64,000 nucleotides of DNA from Lomentospora prolificans (taxonomy: Eukaryota; Ascomycota; Sordariomycetes; Microascales; Microascaceae), in contig JARFXM010000009.1 in assembly GCA_029532625.1 (NCBI GenBank), positions 4,774,001 through 4,838,000 on the forward strand, in the 5' to 3' direction. The notes beneath the pieces are model-generated. The model was given only the letters and a program-made list of their open reading frames with translations. It was not told the DNA's origin and ran no database searches. Of the stretch, positions 60,454 through 64,000 are shown piece after piece. A program made the position numbers and the translations under genes. Numbering within the stretch: position 1 is the stretch's first letter; each line of letters starts with the position of its first letter.

Positions 60454-61527
60454 CTAGTAAAGAAACAGCCTGCTCTTGGCATCTTCGACGACCCAAGCTA
60501 GGCCCTCCTGAAGGTTTTCTCCCGTCATGGCGCTGCAAGGGAGGATATGCCACCGATGAGTGCGGATATCGTAGAGGCCGAGACTCTAGACCACGCAGAT
60601 CGCACGCGTCAATACTCGGAGGCCGCGGGAATAGAGAAGCGCACAGGTCGAACCTACATTGATTATTTCGTCCTTGGTCATACAACCGGTTACGTCAATC
60701 TTGTTGGCGAAGACGAGGAGACTAGCGCCAGACAGCCTCTAGTTGTTTTTGGAGGTCCTTGTTTTAGCAAACTCGGCTCGGAACTGTTGGCCCAGGGCAA
60801 AGGAGGAAAAGAAAAGAGTGAGAGAGAGAGACGACTGACTCACTTCCTCCATGAGCAGCTTGTGGAGCTCTTCTTTGCAGTCTGCTATGCGCAGCCTGTC
60901 GGTGGCATCGACGACCCAGATCAAGACGTCTGTCTTTTCAAAGTAGTTGCGCCAGTAGGAGCGGAGGGTTTTCTGGCCGCCGACGTCCCCTTTCGCAGTC
61001 GTGGTCAGCGACTGGTTCTCGTAACGCAGATGGCAGAAAGGGTAGGTTGGTTGGAAGGGCTTACAGATGTTGAGTTTATATCTATATATGTATATATACA
61101 TGTCGCCATGTTGACTCTCATTAGCCCAGGTTCATGGCGATAGGATGCAGGGCCGGGAAAAGGTGCGGAATACCCGTCATAATCAATCGTCTTGATGATG
61201 AAGCCTAGCGTCGGACTCACCAAGGTGACGTCCTCGCCCATGATCTGCCTCACAATCGTCGTCTTTCCCGCATTATCAAGACCGCTGAGACCCAAATCGT
61301 CAGTTAATGTGATGATTTCAGTACCGGGTTCTAGAGTGACGGAGGCCAAGAAGCCCACAAAGGCATCAAAATCCATCCGCACGCACCGGCAGCGGTTCCT
61401 CGCCGCGCTGGCGAGTGTGCCGGGCGGAGCGACAAACAGATTCCACCCAAAAAATGGGCCAAACTTACAGCATCAAAATGCGCATCTCCTTGTCCTTCAG
61501 CCGCGCTTTTCTCAAGATGGACAGCAT
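60454..61527 (-). CDS. ARL2-type small GTPase (Alp41/Cin4 family)
   Basis: Six exons: 61527-61469, 61284-61174, 61081-61065, 60989-60844, 60738-60658 and 60585-60454, giving 181 aa. ARL2 works with tubulin cofactors in alpha/beta-tubulin folding and microtubule maintenance. Seen: N-terminal helix MLSILRKARLKDKEMRILML, P-loop GLDNAGKT, switch I SPTLGF, switch II WDVGGQKTLRSYWRNYFE, LLVFANKIDVTG (NKID), and C-terminal THRWHILPCSAMTGENL. The WRNYFE stretch and EERLSGASLLV favour ARL2 over ARF or ARL3. Exon 3 is only 17 nt (with its flanks encoding GYKLNIW); the following acceptor reads AAAG rather than the usual pyrimidine-AG. No N-terminal Gly for myristoylation, as in ARL2. Confidence 0.92.
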
Positions 61528-62664
61528 TTTGTCCTAGATCCCGACGCCGCGATCGATGCGAGATCATAAGCAGCCAGTGTCAGTGCGGTCGGTGAGGATA
61601 GACGAGGAAAGAGACCCCGCAATTGCTGGTGCTGGCGAACCCGGATTACCAAAAAGCGATCAATTGATGATGTTGATGCTTTGGCAGCCTGTGATGGCTC
61701 TGCTCCATCTATTTATTATTAGTCAACTTGCGAGCGGTTGGATTTCACTCGCAAGATTGACCACTATTAAATATCTAAGGCATCTCTAAGCTTTCCTCCC
61801 GCTATTTCTTTTTCCCCTTTAGCTTTGACACCCGACGGACGCCACGACTGCTGGCGTTGGGTGCTGCAGTCTAGTGAAAATGGCTGCCTAACCTTCAGTA
61901 GGACAAATTGACACACGACTAGGCACACTATTTCCCATTTCAAAGCCTAAGGCCAGCTCAGCTGTACCAATGGATCACTTTAATACGGACGGACGGGTAT
62001 TCACAAGAGACGAGACGAGACTCGAGGACGGACAGAGTCAAGGCGACTGTTTTACACCAATTTTTTTAAAATATTTTTTTTTCTCTTTTACCATATTGTC
62101 TTTCTTCTATCTATCTGCCTTCATTCCGGGTTCTGTTTCCCAGCACTCGACATGGAGCATTGGAAGAACCATCGTATCCCCGGCCATCATATCTCCCTAC
62201 CATCTGCCCGTACGTATTGACGCATTGAACGCCGTAAAAACAAAAGACACATTCACGCTTTCCCGTGATCTCAAAGAAAAGATGACTTATTCCGCCACCC
62301 GGTGCTGACCTGATGGAATCAAAGTTGAAGACCATGGGCCCTATGCGGAGGTCCGAGTGTCAAGCAAGGCGGTATTATCGCGGGAACCACGGCGCCAACG
62401 AGTAGTATTTTATGGGATAGAAAGGCAAGCGCTGACCCGACCAGATATGACCATAACTGCCTTATGATCACGTCACGGATAACGTGAGGGCGCCAAAGAC
62501 ATCTGGACTGTAAACTCGCTTTTTTCTTCACTTTCGAGTCAGGATGTTGGGCTTTGTAAAGGGTTCGCAGACTGCCTTCGTTGCGCTGGCTCATTGCCTG
62601 CCGCTTACCTATCGTCCGCGCCTTGCTGTAGGATCTCAGCATCCGAAAACTGGCAAAGCCTTCC
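61528..62664. other. Spacer between ARL2-like gene and right-edge gene
   Basis: Promoter of the ARL2-like gene (minus strand) and 3' flank of the next minus-strand gene. A T-rich patch lies near 62058-62100. No gene recognised. Confidence 0.55.
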
Positions 62665-64000
62665 CTAGACGACCTTGCCCAGCCAGCCCAAGTAACTGTA
62701 ACGGTTTCCACTCCGGTATGCCCCCAGAAGCTGGCTCATGCGTGTGAATTCAAAAGTCGCCTCGATGAACCTGCGCTTCCAGCCAAGTATACCGGTCGTG
62801 TTAGTCTCTACAAACGTCTCAACAAAGACAATCCGGTATTTTCGAGCGTTCTTGCTAGCGGTCAGGTTGTAAACCTTGCCTGGCTCCCGGCACTCCCAGT
62901 CGCATCGGAATAAGGGGCTGTAGTCCTTGACCGTCATGCGCAGCGCCAAGTCCATGAGCACGCTACCGACGCCGGCCCGGCGATGTCCCACCGACACGAA
63001 TAGTTGAATCTTGGCCGCGAATGAAGAGCTTCCTGGCCCCGACGAGATGCTCGAGTCGAAAGCGCACAAGTATAAAAAGGCCATAACGCTACGGCCCCTG
63101 CTGACCGTGCCCGTCTCTCTCTCCCAGCGAAGGAAATTGGCAAGATCCAATCGGTCGGCGCCATTTACAACGTCGCAGAACTTGTTTTCTCCCACGGCGA
63201 CCAGGAACGGCATACCGTTTGAGGCACATTCCTCAAAGATCTTCTCGAATGCAGACACGCTAACCTCCTTGTTATCGGCCACAAATCCGTGGCCCATCAC
63301 CTCACTATTATAAATTTTCGCCACGCGGGCCATGTCATCCAGCGTGGCAGGACGGAACTGGTATTCAGGTTTTGTGGTCTTGACGACCCTAGGCTTGACA
63401 TACCCAAGCCGTACGTTGTAGTCGGGCCGGACGCTGGTCTTCACCAGGCAAGTTTTTGGACCTGTGTCTTGCCCGTCGGTTTCGCGACTCAAGCTTCGTT
63501 TATCGGCGGCATTGGCTTTCTCCGCCTTGTGAACCATCATCCTGTATTCCGAGGTCCAATTCTTTCGATGAAATACGGAAGCCGAATCACTCGCTTCGTC
63601 TGTGGGACATTGAGAGTGGAGAGTCCGAGGGTGAACAACCGGGCGAACCAGTTTCCCCGTTGTGGTGTTAACGTCGGATTCCCAATGCGGCACTCTTGCC
63701 TCACGGTCGTGGTCCGTGGCATCATCATCGGACGACGCCTGGCTTCCAGCGTCGTCCTCTATTTTGACGGGCACCCAGTCTCGGAAATACGGATCGTGTA
63801 GCACCAGGTTGATCTGCAACGGGGTTGAAGGGAGTTTAGTCGCCTCCTCCCACTTCGTAAAGAAAGTAAGTGACATGTAGGACTCGTCAGCCGAAAGGTC
63901 ATGATCCTCCCCGACAAACCAGCCGTTATTGTTGCTCGCGATTTCCTCGGGAGTGGGATCTTTCTTTAGTCGAAAATGGTTACGATTTGCGCCATCAAGC
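62665..64000 (-). CDS. GNAT-like N-acetyltransferase domain protein, 5' end beyond the window
   Basis: The frame stays open from its stop at 62665 to the right edge, so the N-terminus is missing; 444 residues are visible. Upstream of an internal ATG (63876) the frame reads FRLKKDPTPEEIAS and NNNGWFVGEDHDLSADESY, which looks like real protein. A long charged region is followed by a GNAT-like domain: YQFRPATLDDMARVAKIYN as the N-terminal strand and helix, and QLFVSVGHRRAGVGSVLMD as the acetyl-CoA-binding R-x-G-x-G motif. It ends YLGWLGKVV. The substrate is unknown. Introns beyond the edge cannot be judged. Confidence 0.75.
   Translation of the reverse strand, partial: LDGANRNHFRLKKDPTPEEIASNNNGWFVGEDHDLSADESYMSLTFFTKWEEATKLPSTPLQINLVLHDPYFRDWVPVKIEDDAGSQASSDDDATDHDREARVPHWESDVNTTTGKLVRPVVHPRTLHSQCPTDEASDSASVFHRKNWTSEYRMMVHKAEKANAADKRSLSRETDGQDTGPKTCLVKTSVRPDYNVRLGYVKPRVVKTTKPEYQFRPATLDDMARVAKIYNSEVMGHGFVADNKEVSVSAFEKIFEECASNGMPFLVAVGENKFCDVVNGADRLDLANFLRWERETGTVSRGRSVMAFLYLCAFDSSISSGPGSSSFAAKIQLFVSVGHRRAGVGSVLMDLALRMTVKDYSPLFRCDWECREPGKVYNLTASKNARKYRIVFVETFVETNTTGILGWKRRFIEATFEFTRMSQLLGAYRSGNRYSYLGWLGKVV

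Noticed and set aside
1..64000. Secondary-metabolite, mating-type or transposon cluster
   Set aside because: No synthase, transporter, transposase or mating-type gene was seen; all recognised genes are unrelated housekeeping or signalling genes.

Overview
This 64-kb window is nuclear DNA of a filamentous ascomycete (Pezizomycotina, most likely Sordariomycetes; inferred from protein character, not tested by search). Nearly every gene is cut by short (about 50-140 nt) GT-AG introns, often with CTAAC-type branch points. Coding regions are moderately GC-rich and intergenic spacers are long (up to 4.7 kb). I see no prokaryotic, viral or transposon genes and no secondary-metabolite cluster.

Layout, left to right: an Atg27-type receptor (1081-2308, -) divergent from the delta(14)-sterol reductase ERG24 (3265-4873, +); a secreted GH3 beta-glucosidase (8324-11268, +); a 683-aa protein of unknown function (12988-15039, -); a LAMMER dual-specificity kinase (16149-18660, -); a VIP36-like L-type lectin (23372-24589, +); the PKA catalytic subunit (29020-30920, +); a membrane patatin/triacylglycerol-lipase-like protein (32045-34383, -); the COPII GTPase SAR1 (35448-36482, -); an acidic, probably DUF2457, protein (37267-39351, -); mitochondrial ATP synthase delta subunit (43544-44424, +); a lysophosphatidate acyltransferase (45406-46339, -); SEC63 (48440-50768, -) divergent from an LCHN/DUF4484 protein (51364-53345, +); a 1642-aa DUF4045 plus gelsolin-fold protein (54649-59865, +); an ARL2-type GTPase (60454-61527, -); and a GNAT-like acetyltransferase running off the right edge (62665-64000, -). 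I resolved exon structure by hand wherever the family sequence allowed it, and the joins keep frame.

Functionally this is housekeeping and signalling: early secretory pathway (SAR1, SEC63, L-type lectin), lipid and sterol metabolism (ERG24, acyltransferase, patatin lipase), vacuole/autophagy trafficking (ATG27), cAMP and LAMMER kinase signalling, mitochondrial ATP synthesis and microtubule/tubulin-folding control (ARL2). The genes are not obviously co-functional; the grouping looks like ordinary fungal gene order. I did not find a convincing new multi-gene system. The points most worth a second look are a GC-AG intron in the ATP synthase delta gene, short linear motif repeats in the two large disordered proteins, a run of genes with very small exons, an overlapping uORF or alternative start in the unknown 683-aa gene, and an acidic C-terminal tail on the beta-glucosidase.
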